Below are positions 9,818 through 18,583 of a DNA stretch of 64,000 nt, piece by piece. How positions within the stretch are numbered: position 1 is the stretch's first letter; every line of letters starts with the position of its first letter. Both the position numbers and the translations under genes were made by a program. The notes below the pieces were generated by a model, which saw nothing but the letters and a program-made list of their open reading frames with translations, was not told the origin of the DNA and searched no databases. Source of the DNA: an uncultured Cohaesibacter sp. (GTDB taxonomy: Bacteria > Pseudomonadota > Alphaproteobacteria > Rhizobiales > Cohaesibacteraceae). The DNA lies in NCBI RefSeq assembly GCF_963667045.1, contig NZ_OY762934.1, positions 310,001-374,000 on the forward strand, in the 5' to 3' direction.

Positions 9818-10110
9818 AGATATCGTTTAGTTGAGGACCATAATAGGAAGAGTTTTTCATTCCTAGTGGTCTGGCGGTCGATTCTCTTAAAAAAATGTGA
9901 ATACAGCTTAATTGCAACACTTTAAGAAACAAGTTCGCCAAATTGATACCACTATTCTATAGCAGTCGTTTTGTCTCTTTGTGTATCATTTTGTATCAAT
10001 TGATATATTTCCACTTCGATCGACCTTGGTAGGGAGCATTGAGTGGCCTTCTGTCCCTTGGCTTTTCGTATTTTGACCACGTGCCGAGTCGTACAATATG
10101 CCGCAGGCCG

Positions 10111-10764
10111 CTAGAGATTGAAGGATGGCGTTCTGGTGAATTCTGCAAGCAGCGGGGCGTTGGTGTCAAAGGCTGGCATGCGCGAGAAATGATCGCCGTT
10201 TCGCAGGATCCTGACCGCCTCCGCCATGTGGTCCCTGCCCTCGGCCGTTACCAGTGCACCGCCATCCTTGAGCTGATCAAGCAGGCCTTGCGGCACCTCC
10301 TCGACAGCCCCATCAATGAAGATCACATCATAAGGGCCTTCGGACGGTACGCCTTCCTTGGGATCGCAGGAGATCACGGCGACATTGTCATAACCAAGGG
10401 CGGAGATTGCTGTTTCTGAAGTCTGGGCAAGGGCTTCGTCCGGCTCGACGGCAACGACGGTGTTGGACAGCCGGGACGCGAGAGCTGCAGTGTATCCAGA
10501 GCCTGAGGCGATGATCAGGACAATGTCATCCGGTTTGATGGCGGCCAGCTGCAGCATCTTGGCAAGCGGCGATGGTTGGGTCATCACGCGATGGTCCGAA
10601 ATGCGAATGTCGGAATCGGAATAGGCAAGCGAACGCATTGGCGTGGGAACGAACTTTTCACGCGGAACCGTCAGAAAGGCATCCAGAACAGGATAGGATG
10701 TCACGTCAGTGGTGCGGATCTGATTGTCGACCATCCTCTGTCGGGCTTTGCCAAATTCACTCAT
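10111..10764 (-). CDS. Protein-L-isoaspartate O-methyltransferase family protein
   Basis: A SAM-dependent methyltransferase of the Pcm family; true Pcm repairs isoaspartyl residues in aged proteins. The 217-residue sequence begins MSEFGKARQRMVDNQIRTTDVT, typical of the alphaproteobacterial paralogue next to tolC. Motif I reads IIASGSGYTAALASRL where classical Pcm has a VGTGSGYQ-type motif, followed by VVAVEPDEALA (acidic post-motif I) and YDVIFIDGAVEEVP (post-motif II). Because motif I is altered and the position is conserved, repair activity should not be assumed; the fold assignment is secure. Confidence 0.85.
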   Translation of the reverse strand: MSEFGKARQRMVDNQIRTTDVTSYPVLDAFLTVPREKFVPTPMRSLAYSDSDIRISDHRVMTQPSPLAKMLQLAAIKPDDIVLIIASGSGYTAALASRLSNTVVAVEPDEALAQTSETAISALGYDNVAVISCDPKEGVPSEGPYDVIFIDGAVEEVPQGLLDQLKDGGALVTAEGRDHMAEAVRILRNGDHFSRMPAFDTNAPLLAEFTRTPSFNL

Positions 10765-11058
10765 CTGCGAACTCCCTGAAACTCTCTGGTTCGATGTGCC
10801 TTTTCGGTTTATCTGACGCGAGGCACTCTGTCCATTCTGCTGTCCGGATCCGTGGGAAGACGTATCTTTCTTGCCTCAATATCCCCCTGACCCTCCGGTT
10901 GCAAGGGGATTTGCGGTATATATACTTAAAGAGGTTCTGCCAGATGTCATCCTTGTGACAATTTTCTGGGGGTGACTGCAAAAAATTCGAAATGTCGTGG
11001 AAATTGACTTGAGCCGAGGAAATCCATTTGCTATGCACCTTCCACCACACGCAAGGAA

Positions 11059-11132
11059 GGCTCGATGGCGGAGTGGTGACGCAGCGGATTGCAAATCCGT
11101 GTACGCCGGTTCGATTCCGGCTCGAGCCTCCA
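11059..11132 (+). tRNA. tRNA-Cys (anticodon GCA)
   Basis: Cloverleaf folded by eye. The acceptor pairs GGCTCGA with TCGAGCC, with discriminator T and an encoded CCA. The anticodon stem GCGGA/TCCGT holds loop TTGCAAA (anticodon GCA). The T arm is GCCGG-TTCGATT-CCGGC. 74 nt. Confidence 0.95.
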
Positions 11133-11290
11133 ATCTTCTCCCTGATACATATTGTTATGGTCTGGCTGCAAAGCCAGATTGCGGGCGCTAGAATTTGGCC
11201 GACTGAGTTCGTCTGCTGGCCGTTCCAAGTCTGTCCAAATCTTGCCCGATCACCTTGACCGTGCGGACGTTGAATGCTTTCGTATGGTGC

Positions 11291-12376
11291 CTATTTGCTC
11301 CAGAACTTCAGTTTCGAGACCAGAGATTTTTCTATTTCCTCTTCATCGCAAATGATCTCGGAAGCCTTTTTCTGTTCTGAGAAATATTGCTCGTCCGCCT
11401 CAGATGTGGCGGGAATTGGAGTGCCTTCAGCTGAAGCATAGGCTGCCATGAAGCAGCGCATGGCGTGGGAAACGCCTCGGGCGTTGATTTCCCGCATGTC
11501 ATCCTCGAAATACATCCCGCCGGTCGGGCTGCCGGTGATGATTTCATAGGAAGGGAAATAATCGACAAAGGGGAATGCGTCATAGGCTTCCTGCGCAGCG
11601 ACCCGCAACACCGATTTGCTGTAAACGGTCGACGTCAGGACATGGCGATCCTCGAAGGTGGCGATGAGGGGCACCGGCGAAACGGTGAGAAGCACCCTCA
11701 CCCCGGGATTGAATCTCTTGAGATTGGTCAGGAATTCAAAAAGCTCTGAACGGGTTTCATCAATGGTGAAATTGTGGAACTCGTGAAGCGCAGAATCGAA
11801 ACTGCCAGCCGCAACACCGGGTGCTAGCGGGAATACGGAGCCGTCGACCTGGGAGCGCCAGCCCTCCGTCAGGCCCAATGTGAAAACAAAGATGTCGCTC
11901 TGTTCGAAAATCTGTCGGACGAAGGCAAGATGCCTGCCTCTTTCTTCCTTTACGGCCAATTCTGTTGCAAAGCCCTGCGGAAAGATGTTCGGCCTGTAGG
12001 GGTCGAAAAAGGCGTCCCCCTTTTTCCATACGGTTTCGTGTTTCTCTTTGCCCAGCACCGCCTCGCCGAAAAGCTGATTGAGCTGCTGCACCGTATAGAT
12101 GTTGCCATAGCGGGCGGAAAAGACGCCATAGTTTTGTTTTGCGGACTCTTCTGCAGAGAGGCTGTTGTCATACTCCGGGCAATAATAGTTGAAGCCGATT
12201 TTTGCAATGCGCCGGGAAATGTGCTGGGCAAAGCAACTGCCTGCGGTGGCGACCCGGTCGGTGCTGGAAATCTGGAAGCGAGGATTGACGGCAGGATTGA
12301 TGTCAAAGGGCTCGACGCGGGAAACGGCACGGCGCCAAAGCTGAAAACTGGCAATCTTGTGGTAGGGATTGGTCAT
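11291..12376 (-). CDS. GSCFA-domain protein, likely surface-polysaccharide modification
   Basis: The 361-residue protein belongs to the GSCFA family, a group related to SGNH-type hydrolases/acyltransferases. The name-giving motif is seen as VATAGSCFAQHISRRIAKIG near residue 45. IFVFTLGLTEGWRS near residue 165 and VRVLLTVSPVPLIATFEDRH near residue 220 match other conserved blocks. There is no signal peptide. It starts 2 nt after the WcbI-like gene stops, so the two form an operon. That pairing points to acyl or other modification of an exopolysaccharide or capsule; the exact reaction is not shown by the sequence. Confidence 0.85.
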   Translation of the reverse strand: MTNPYHKIASFQLWRRAVSRVEPFDINPAVNPRFQISSTDRVATAGSCFAQHISRRIAKIGFNYYCPEYDNSLSAEESAKQNYGVFSARYGNIYTVQQLNQLFGEAVLGKEKHETVWKKGDAFFDPYRPNIFPQGFATELAVKEERGRHLAFVRQIFEQSDIFVFTLGLTEGWRSQVDGSVFPLAPGVAAGSFDSALHEFHNFTIDETRSELFEFLTNLKRFNPGVRVLLTVSPVPLIATFEDRHVLTSTVYSKSVLRVAAQEAYDAFPFVDYFPSYEIITGSPTGGMYFEDDMREINARGVSHAMRCFMAAYASAEGTPIPATSEADEQYFSEQKKASEIICDEEEIEKSLVSKLKFWSK

Positions 12377-12378
12377 AT

Positions 12379-13281
12379 CTAGTTTCCCTGAATATAGGCA
12401 GAGACTTCATCATGTCGGGTCTGAAAGGCCGGACTTATCTGTATCGCCCTGCGGCCGTGCCTGTTATAGATTTCAAACGTCTGGCGAACGAATGCCTCAA
12501 GAGGCAGTGCCTTGTCCCGGCCAGAGACCTTGAACAAAAGGCTGCCGACAGCTCCCCTGCGCTCGGCGACCTCCGGATAACATGGATAGATCATCAGGTC
12601 TGACAAATAGTCGGGCAGCGGGTGGTGGTAGTCCTGAAAGTCCGGGAAATGGACTTCGCAAACGGCTCTGGCGACGTCATGCAGACAATGCAGATGCGGG
12701 TGATTCTGGGTATGCATGAAAACGCCCTTTCTCGTCCAGTTGATGAACCGGGCATCCATGGAAAGGGAACAGGCGCGAAACTGCTGCATAAGCGCCTTCT
12801 TGCTGCGCTCGAATTCGTTGAGAAAGCCCAGTGCATCGTAGGTTTCCGGCCTGAAGAGTGAGAGCGCTTCGTCTGCAGATTTTCCGCGCATGAAGGCAGT
12901 GAAGGCCAGGATCGAATGATAGGCACCGGCCGCAGACGGGATTTGTTCGTTCTTGCGCTTGGTCGAGAGCACATAGCAGGTGTCGGGGTGGAAGCCCGAA
13001 AAGTGGAAATTGGGCAGCGGGATGATCTTGGCTGTCTCTATCTGTTTGGCTGTCAGGCCGGATTTGAGACTATCGACATGGCTCTGAAGGGTCAGAAACA
13101 CCTCGAAATCCGACTGCGCCAGATCTGCGCTGCCGAGCTTGGAGACATTGAGGGACTGGACGTCGTGCAGAGGCAGAAAAAGGGAGAAAATCTGCTTGTA
13201 GGCTCTCTCGGAGCAATTGGATATGACGAGTATTTTCAAAATGGATTGTTCCGAATTGATTTGCTGAAAATGCAACTTCAT
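12379..13281 (-). CDS. WcbI-like polysaccharide biosynthesis putative acetyltransferase
   Basis: A 300-residue protein resembling the WcbI family, a capsule biosynthesis group with an SGNH-like fold and a proposed acyltransferase role. Conserved features are the N-terminal KILVISNCSERAYKQIF (family form GNCQ), the later TAKIIPLPNFHFSGFHPDT, and HTQNHPHLHCLHDVARAV, which has clustered histidines. The start at 13281 has only a weak ribosome-binding site, and the first 14 residues could be extra. It is the first gene of a two-gene unit with the GSCFA gene. Family assignment is by motif reading, so moderately certain. Confidence 0.7.
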   Translation of the reverse strand: MKLHFQQINSEQSILKILVISNCSERAYKQIFSLFLPLHDVQSLNVSKLGSADLAQSDFEVFLTLQSHVDSLKSGLTAKQIETAKIIPLPNFHFSGFHPDTCYVLSTKRKNEQIPSAAGAYHSILAFTAFMRGKSADEALSLFRPETYDALGFLNEFERSKKALMQQFRACSLSMDARFINWTRKGVFMHTQNHPHLHCLHDVARAVCEVHFPDFQDYHHPLPDYLSDLMIYPCYPEVAERRGAVGSLLFKVSGRDKALPLEAFVRQTFEIYNRHGRRAIQISPAFQTRHDEVSAYIQGN

Positions 13282-13638
13282 TGACGGCCATGGCGTGTCT
13301 TTCGCAAGGCCTGAGCTAAGCGACCATGGCCGCCCTTTTCAATCGTTTTGTCGAAGAGGTTACCAACTCGCTCCCTAGATCGCAATCACGTCGTTCACCG
13401 GAATGGGGCGGTTCCTGATTTTGGCGACGTTCAGGGCTTCGTGCCCTTGGCTTTTGACACCCGTATAATGGTCGTCGACAGGTTCTGGCTGGTGTGAAAT
13501 CATCCCCATTTATGTTTGGCCAAAGAGACCTTGTCCGTTTGGCCACACCCCATGAAAAAGGAGGGCTTTTGGTTTGCATCCGTTGGGCAAAAGGTCTATG
13601 CAAAGGGCACACTCGCCGAACAGTTTGGGGCTTAAATC
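13282..13638. other. Intergenic region between WcbI-like gene and cobC
   Basis: A 357-bp divergent spacer that must hold promoters for both flanking units. I looked for a cobalamin riboswitch because cobC follows, but see no recognisable B12-box core. No tRNA, strong terminator or convincing ORF was seen. Confidence 0.5.
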
Positions 13639-14667
13639 ATGGTTGCCAGTGACGACAATATTATGATGCACGGTGGCGATCTTTCCGCCGCGATGAATCG
13701 ATATGGGGGAACGCGTGAAGGCTGGCTGGATCTGTCTGCCGGTATCAACCACGTGTCCTATCCATTTGACCGGGAACGCGCGCTTGATTCCATCGGTGCC
13801 TTGCCGACGCAAGGGGATCTGGTGGAGTGCCTCGCTGCTGCTCGCATAGCCTATAATGTGCCGGATGAAGTCTCGATTGTTGCCTCACCTGGTACACAGT
13901 CGCTCATCCAGTCGATGCCCGTTCTTTTGGGCACCAACCAGAGCTGCCTGATCCTTGGTCCAACCTATTCGGAACACCAGCGTGCCATGGCGCGGGCTGG
14001 CGTCGATGTGGCCATGATCAATGAGCTGCCAAAGGAATTCTTCCCCGGTGACTGTCTTCTGGTCTGCAACCCCAACAATCCGGACGGTCGCACGCTCGAG
14101 GCCGAGCTGCTGGTGGATCTTGCCAACAGGCTGCATCGCCAGCGCGGGCTGCTGATTGTTGATGAGGCCTTTGCCGACGTTAATCCAGAGCTGAGCGTAA
14201 TGCCGCATCTGGCCGAAATGCCGAACTGTGTCATCCTGCGCTCATTCGGCAAGTTTTTTGGTCTGTCCGGTATTCGCCTTGGCTTCCTGATGGGCCACGA
14301 GGTCCAGATCAGCAAGATCCGCGACATGCTGGGGCCTTGGGCCGTGTCTACACCGGCGCTGCGTGTTGGAACGCAGGCTCTCAACGATCTGGAATGGCAG
14401 AAGGACCAGCGCGAGAAGCTCCGGGTGCAGGCCGAACTCATGGACAAGATCCTCGACAAGCGCGGCCTTTACATCGCCGGTGGCACGTCGCTGTTCCGCC
14501 TTGTCATAAAGGAAGATGCCAAGGAGTTGCACCGCAAACTGGCCGAAATGCACATCTGGACGCGCATCTTCGATTATCGCACGGACTATATCCGCTTTGG
14601 CATTCCGATCGACCAGAAGTCGATGACCCGGTTTGATGAAGCGCTCGGCAGGGTCATGCACCGGTGA
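13639..14667 (+). CDS. cobC: Threonine-phosphate decarboxylase-like aminotransferase (cobalamin synthesis)
   Basis: A PLP-dependent class I/II aminotransferase-fold enzyme. In alphaproteobacteria CobC (CobD in enterics) makes the aminopropanol phosphate side-chain precursor of cobalamin. The 342-residue sequence begins HGGDLSAAMNRYGG with WLDLSAGINHVSYP, the family opening. VCNPNNPDGRTL is the PLP-aspartate region, LIVDEAFADV follows, and the PLP lysine is in ILRSFGKFFGLSGIRLGF. Its stop overlaps the GTG of cbiB by four bases (GTGA), so translation is coupled. The enteric gene named cobD is a different gene from the alphaproteobacterial one. Confidence 0.9.
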   Translation: MVASDDNIMMHGGDLSAAMNRYGGTREGWLDLSAGINHVSYPFDRERALDSIGALPTQGDLVECLAAARIAYNVPDEVSIVASPGTQSLIQSMPVLLGTNQSCLILGPTYSEHQRAMARAGVDVAMINELPKEFFPGDCLLVCNPNNPDGRTLEAELLVDLANRLHRQRGLLIVDEAFADVNPELSVMPHLAEMPNCVILRSFGKFFGLSGIRLGFLMGHEVQISKIRDMLGPWAVSTPALRVGTQALNDLEWQKDQREKLRVQAELMDKILDKRGLYIAGGTSLFRLVIKEDAKELHRKLAEMHIWTRIFDYRTDYIRFGIPIDQKSMTRFDEALGRVMHR

Positions 14668-15659
14668 TTCTGTCTGGCGGCCTGTTCGCTGTTGTTGTGC
14701 TTCTGGCCCTGATACTGGATGGATTGTTTGGCGAGCCGGATTGGATCTGGGCTCGCCTTCCTCATCCGGTGGTGCTTTTCGGCAAAGCGATTTCTCTTCT
14801 TGAAAAAACCTTCAATCACCCACGGATACAGGGCGCGTTCTCTGGTCGTGCGCTGGGAAGCCTCTCCATGCTGCTGCTCGTCGGTGTTGGTGCCGTTGGT
14901 GGGACGCTGGTGCAGGTATTGCTGATGTCGTTGGGCATCGTTGGTTGGATAATCATTGCCATTCTGGCTTCTACCCTTCTCGCTCAGAAAAGCCTGTATG
15001 ACCATGTGAAGCGGGTTGAAGAGGATCTTGCCGCAGGCGATCTCGAAAGAGCCCGCTACTCCGTTTCCATGATCGTGGGGCGGGATACAACAAAGTTGAA
15101 TGGATCCGGCGTGGCGCGGGCGGCTATCGAGAGTCTCGCGGAGAATTATTCCGATGGCATTGTGGCGCCGCTATTCTGGCTGGTGCTGTTCGGGCTGCCT
15201 GGTCTCATTTGCTACAAGATCATCAATACCGGCGACAGCATGATTGGCCATCGCAACGAGCGCTATCGCTATTTTGGCTGGGCAGCGGCGCGAATGGACG
15301 ATGTGTTGAATCTGATCCCGGCGCGCCTCACGATGTTGTTGCTGCTGTTTTCGCCGATGCGGCGTTCCGTTGCGCGTGCGGGGCAATCGCAGCCGTGGGA
15401 GCGGTTCTTTGCGGATGCAAGCCGCCATCGCTCGCCCAATGCCGGTTGGCCGGAGGGTGCCATGGCTCGTCGGCTTGATATCGCCCTTTCCGGCCCACGT
15501 TATTATGGCGGAGAGCTCGTCGACGAGCCCTTTGTCAATGACACCGGTCGGCGCGCCATTGGTGCGCGGGATGTCCATGACGCGTTGCGCCTCTACGTCC
15601 GCGCGTCTTCGGTGCAATTCGCCTTTGTGGCGATCATTGCGTTGAACGCAGCACTCTAG
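14664..15659 (+). CDS. cbiB: Adenosylcobinamide-phosphate synthase, membrane protein
   Basis: CbiB (CobD of Pseudomonas/Sinorhizobium) attaches the aminopropanol arm to adenosylcobyric acid at the inner membrane. The 331-residue protein has several membrane segments and the conserved LILDGLFGEPDWIWARLPHP at its start. SMIVGRDTTKLNGSGVARAA, ESLAENYSDGIVAPLFW and NTGDSMIGHRNERYRYFGW are all hallmarks. It starts with GTG overlapping the cobC stop. It faces cobU on the opposite strand, grouping late cobalamin steps. Confidence 0.95.
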   Translation: MILSGGLFAVVVLLALILDGLFGEPDWIWARLPHPVVLFGKAISLLEKTFNHPRIQGAFSGRALGSLSMLLLVGVGAVGGTLVQVLLMSLGIVGWIIIAILASTLLAQKSLYDHVKRVEEDLAAGDLERARYSVSMIVGRDTTKLNGSGVARAAIESLAENYSDGIVAPLFWLVLFGLPGLICYKIINTGDSMIGHRNERYRYFGWAAARMDDVLNLIPARLTMLLLLFSPMRRSVARAGQSQPWERFFADASRHRSPNAGWPEGAMARRLDIALSGPRYYGGELVDEPFVNDTGRRAIGARDVHDALRLYVRASSVQFAFVAIIALNAAL

Positions 15660-15708
15660 TTGCCCTTTTCAAAACAGCTGCCGCTCCTTGAGGTGTTGCC
15701 ATTCGGGT

Positions 15709-16263
15709 TCAGAGAACCAGTTTGGGCAGGTCCGTAGGCTTGAGGAGCACCGGCAGGCCGAATCGAACCTCGACGACCCTCTCGCATGTCTCCGCCAGTC
15801 GCTGATTGAGCCGACCCTGATAGTCCCGGAAGGCCCGGACATCCGGCGCCGTTGGAACGATGCCCTGCCCCACCTCGTTGGATACCAGAACCACACGGGC
15901 CTGACAGACCAGGAGCTGTTCCAGCAGAGCCTCAATGTGCTCCTTGAGTGGCAGGGCGTGATACATGAGGTTGTTGAGCCACAGGGTGGCGCAATCAATC
16001 AGCAGAGCGTTGTGAGGGGCGTCGTGCTCTCTGATCACGCGGGTGATGTCTATTTCCTCTTCAATCGCCGTCCAACGCGGTCCACGGTCATCCTTGTGCT
16101 TCTGGATCCGGGCGGCAAATTCGGAATCATCCGGCAGAACGGGAGATGTTGCGACGTAGAAGAGAGAAAGGGAGCTGTCTTCGCAGAGCTTCTGGGCGAA
16201 GGAGCTCTTGCCTGATCGTGCGCCGCCGACAACGAGGGTTGTGCGCGCAGAATGAATTGTCAT
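15709..16263 (-). CDS. cobU: Adenosylcobinamide kinase / adenosylcobinamide-phosphate guanylyltransferase
   Basis: The bifunctional CobU/CobP enzyme phosphorylates adenosylcobinamide and then makes AdoCbi-GDP for nucleotide-loop assembly. The 184-residue protein has the P-loop LVVGGARSGKSSFAQ at residues 10-24, LIDCATLWLNNLM near residue 90 and VSNEVGQGIVPTAPDVRAFR near residue 127. Length is normal. Its ATG overlaps the stop of the upstream small membrane protein (ATGA at 16260-16263), showing translational coupling. It converges with cbiB across a 49-bp gap with no clear terminator. Confidence 0.95.
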   Translation of the reverse strand: MTIHSARTTLVVGGARSGKSSFAQKLCEDSSLSLFYVATSPVLPDDSEFAARIQKHKDDRGPRWTAIEEEIDITRVIREHDAPHNALLIDCATLWLNNLMYHALPLKEHIEALLEQLLVCQARVVLVSNEVGQGIVPTAPDVRAFRDYQGRLNQRLAETCERVVEVRFGLPVLLKPTDLPKLVL

Positions 16264-16547
16264 GCGAGATCCTGATTCCGTGTTCGATTGAGCGCATCTG
16301 CCATGGACTGGTTCCGTTTGCGCCTTTCCAGCTTGATCGAGATCTTTCTGCGATATTTGCGCAGCGTTGGCAAATCGATCGAAAGGATCAGAAGGCCCAG
16401 CGGCAGCATCCAGAAGCCCAGAATGGGAAGAAAACCGAGAATCCCACCCACCACAAGAAGACTGCCAAGAAGCTTTCGGGCAAACGGGGTCTGTGGAATT
16501 TTTATTGTTTTCCGGCCGATCCTGAATTCTCTATGTGGAGCGATCAT
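16260..16547 (-). CDS. Small membrane protein coupled to cobU
   Basis: About 95 residues from MIAPHREFRIGRKTIKIP. The frame is open further up to a GTG at 16637, which would add 30 residues of unconvincing sequence. A basic N-terminus precedes a long hydrophobic stretch (LLGSLLVVGGILGFLPILGF then WMLPLGLLILSID), either one long or two short membrane spans. A strongly basic tail (LRKYRRKISIKLERRKR) follows. The stop overlaps the cobU start by four bases. Similar short proteins occur in other Hyphomicrobiales as far as I recall; no function is known. A link to cobalamin is only by position. Confidence 0.6.
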   Translation of the reverse strand: MIAPHREFRIGRKTIKIPQTPFARKLLGSLLVVGGILGFLPILGFWMLPLGLLILSIDLPTLRKYRRKISIKLERRKRNQSMADALNRTRNQDLA

Positions 16548-16810
16548 CTGTGGGGTGACCTTTTCGATGTTATTGATTTCGTGTTGTTTTGGCCGACTAG
16601 AGCACGACAAAACAGCCAAAATATGGCCTTTCTGCACCTGAGGAGAAAATCACCCGCTTATGTTTTCTGTGACAGTTCGGCGGTCTTTTCCACTGATCCA
16701 CAAGAGAAATTAAAAAGATAAAAAAAGGGGCTTGGCAAGTGCGGCTCACTCCATTAGAAACCACCTCACCAACGTTGAGGCGGCCACGGTCGCCAAGCGA
16801 AAAAGAGTTT

Positions 16811-16886
16811 TCCCCAGTAGCTCAGTTGGTAGAGCAAGCGACTGTTAATCGCTGGGTCGCTGGTTCGAGTCCGGCCTGGGGAGCCA
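16811..16886 (+). tRNA. tRNA-Asn (anticodon GTT), integration site of the island
   Basis: The acceptor pairs TCCCCAG with CTGGGGA, followed by discriminator G and an encoded CCA. The anticodon stem AGCGA/TCGCT holds loop CTGTTAA (anticodon GTT). The T arm is GCTGG-TTCGAGT-CCGGC. 76 nt. Its last 26 nt are part of the attL direct repeat, so the island restored an intact tRNA on insertion. Confidence 0.96.
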
Positions 16887-16906
16887 TATTAGGGCCTTCT
16901 GATTGA
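16861..16906. repeat. attL core: direct repeat shared with 38291-38336
   Basis: 46 bp identical to 38291-38336. Similarity continues to 16925/38355 with only two substitutions (65 bp in all). It covers the tRNA-Asn 3' end and the left arm of the adjoining terminator. Confidence 0.97.
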
Positions 16907-16924
16907 TTTCAGAAGGCCCTTTTT
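16891..16924 (+). terminator. Terminator of tRNA-Asn, part of the att region
   Basis: Perfect 12-bp stem AGGGCCTTCTGA / TCAGAAGGCCCT with loop TTGATT, followed by TTTT. The right-end copy (38321-38354) keeps the stem with one G-T wobble. Confidence 0.92.
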
Positions 16925-16964
16925 CGCAGAAATCAGCCATCTTCATTGAATCGCAAGGACTATT

Positions 16965-16994
16965 GCAATAGAAAATGCAATAGGAATGCAATAG
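16965..16994 (+). repeat. Left iterons: three GCAATAG direct repeats
   Basis: GCAATAG starts at 16965, 16977 and 16988 (steps of 12 and 11). The same three-copy array with the same steps lies at the right end (38208-38237). The likely role is arm-type binding sites for the integrase. They overlap the region just upstream of the integrase start, so they may also allow autoregulation. Confidence 0.85.
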
Positions 16995-17002
16995 AAAATG
17001 GG

Positions 17003-18583
17003 ATGGATTCTGCCATGGGCAGCATGCGAGAAACAAAATACATCACCAAAAATCGTGGCGTGTTCTATTATACCCGAACTATTCCCAAAGATGTCCGTGG
17101 TCTCGACCACAGGCCCAATCCAATCCAGAAATCGCTTAAGACAAAGAATGCGGATATCGCCATGTCTCGCCGCGATGTTCTCGCCGATGCGGACGAACGT
17201 TTGTGGCGGTCTTTGCGCGTGACCGGAAAGCCCTTTCAAAGCGCCTCTGACCTCGCTGTGGCAGGAAATGACCTCATGGAGCTCTTTGGTACAGAAAGAG
17301 TGCCGATGAAGCTTCCCAGCCTGCCAAATGGCAAAGCTGGCGCCACCTTGCATGAACATTATCAAGAAGAGCTGAAAGAAATTTTTGCAGGGCCAGCTGA
17401 TGACCTGCTGAGCAGATTCGAATCCTGGCTTGATACTTTACCGGTCGATATCGCGGATATGTATCGCGGTATGATGCAGAATGCGCAGAAGGTTGGTTCC
17501 GTTGCCGTAAATTTTGACGACCCATCCCAGTTTGTACGGGCTTCCATGGGGGACTACAGTCAGTCAGACAACGAGAATCTAAAGCTATCCGAAGCACTTG
17601 AAGAGTTCTTTGAAAAGTTTGCGGTAGCTAAGATGGAGGGGATGTCGAAAGCGCAGGAGAAGAACCACAGGAACCCCAAAAAGCGCGCTGTGGCAAGATT
17701 CATAGAACAGGTGGGAGATGTGCCGTTGAAAAGCATAACGCGCGATCAGGCCATTCTGTTCAAGGATCACTGGCTCAATTTGATCCATAGACCGACGCAG
17801 GGGGCAAAGCCACTCACCCGTTCCGGCGCGCTCAAAGAACTGCAGGACCTTTCCTATATATGGCAGTGTTATGCGGATGAGCATAACTGGTTGAACAAGT
17901 ATGGCCAGCGGAAAGAAAACCCCTTCGCAGACCTGAAGAAGCAATTTCCGGCTCCGCAGAAGACTTCGCCACTCGATTCTACCGAAGCGCGCGTAACTTT
18001 CTCAACCGCGACAATAAGGGACAAATGGCTGCAGGGAGCCGGACTGACCGGAACCAACGAAGAGTTACGGCGAATTTTGTATACAATCGTCGAGACCGGC
18101 TGCGGACCCCAAGAGCTCCTTCATCTGACGGCCGAGAAAATCTGCCTCGACCATCCTATTCCTCACATCCTGATAGCCCCGACGTTGGAAGGCGAGCGTA
18201 GAAATAGAGTTAAAACCAATTACAGGGTTAGAGCTGTACCGTTGGTCGCTATTGCTTTGGAAGCGATCAAAAGGCACCCTGAAGGCTTTCTGCGCTATTA
18301 CGACAAGGCCAATTCCTTCAGTGGGGCTGCAAATAAGTTCCTCTTGGACAACGGCCTTCGCACCAAGAAAACCACAGTATATTCCTTACGGCATGAATAT
18401 ACAGCACGATTGCGCCAAAATGCGGTGCCTGATCATATTCAGCGCCACATCACGGGGCATGCAGAAGATATTCATGGCAAATATGGTGCTTTTCCCGACG
18501 ATCCTGATTTTGATGATAAATTGCAAGAGTTGGCATGCTGGATGGAAAAGGTCGCCCTGCCCTTCGACGTCAATGTGGTTTAG
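17003..18583 (+). CDS. Tyrosine-recombinase integrase with altered box I arginine
   Basis: About 526 residues. The site-specific recombinase would cut and join the att sites by a tyrosine-linked intermediate. The N-terminal part has KYITKNRGVFYYTRTIPKDV, an arm-binding-like domain. The C-terminal catalytic domain shows the lysine beta-hairpin (RVKTNYRVRAVPL), box II LRHEYTARLRQ, and HITGHAEDIHGKYG with the catalytic histidine and tyrosine. Box I reads VETGCGPQELLHL: glycine (codon GGA at 18104-18106) sits where the family has arginine, one base from AGA. The open frame extends up to 16946 through the iterons; starts at 17003, 17015 or 17027 are possible, and none has a strong ribosome-binding site. 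Confidence 0.9.
   Translation: MDSAMGSMRETKYITKNRGVFYYTRTIPKDVRGLDHRPNPIQKSLKTKNADIAMSRRDVLADADERLWRSLRVTGKPFQSASDLAVAGNDLMELFGTERVPMKLPSLPNGKAGATLHEHYQEELKEIFAGPADDLLSRFESWLDTLPVDIADMYRGMMQNAQKVGSVAVNFDDPSQFVRASMGDYSQSDNENLKLSEALEEFFEKFAVAKMEGMSKAQEKNHRNPKKRAVARFIEQVGDVPLKSITRDQAILFKDHWLNLIHRPTQGAKPLTRSGALKELQDLSYIWQCYADEHNWLNKYGQRKENPFADLKKQFPAPQKTSPLDSTEARVTFSTATIRDKWLQGAGLTGTNEELRRILYTIVETGCGPQELLHLTAEKICLDHPIPHILIAPTLEGERRNRVKTNYRVRAVPLVAIALEAIKRHPEGFLRYYDKANSFSGAANKFLLDNGLRTKKTTVYSLRHEYTARLRQNAVPDHIQRHITGHAEDIHGKYGAFPDDPDFDDKLQELACWMEKVALPFDVNVV

Noticed and set aside
13463-13471. TATAAT as a promoter -10 box upstream of cobC
   Set aside because: The only TTGACA is 4 bp away; no -35 at a workable distance.
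13282-13638. Cobalamin riboswitch upstream of cobC
   Set aside because: I looked for a B12-box core and paired arms and found none.
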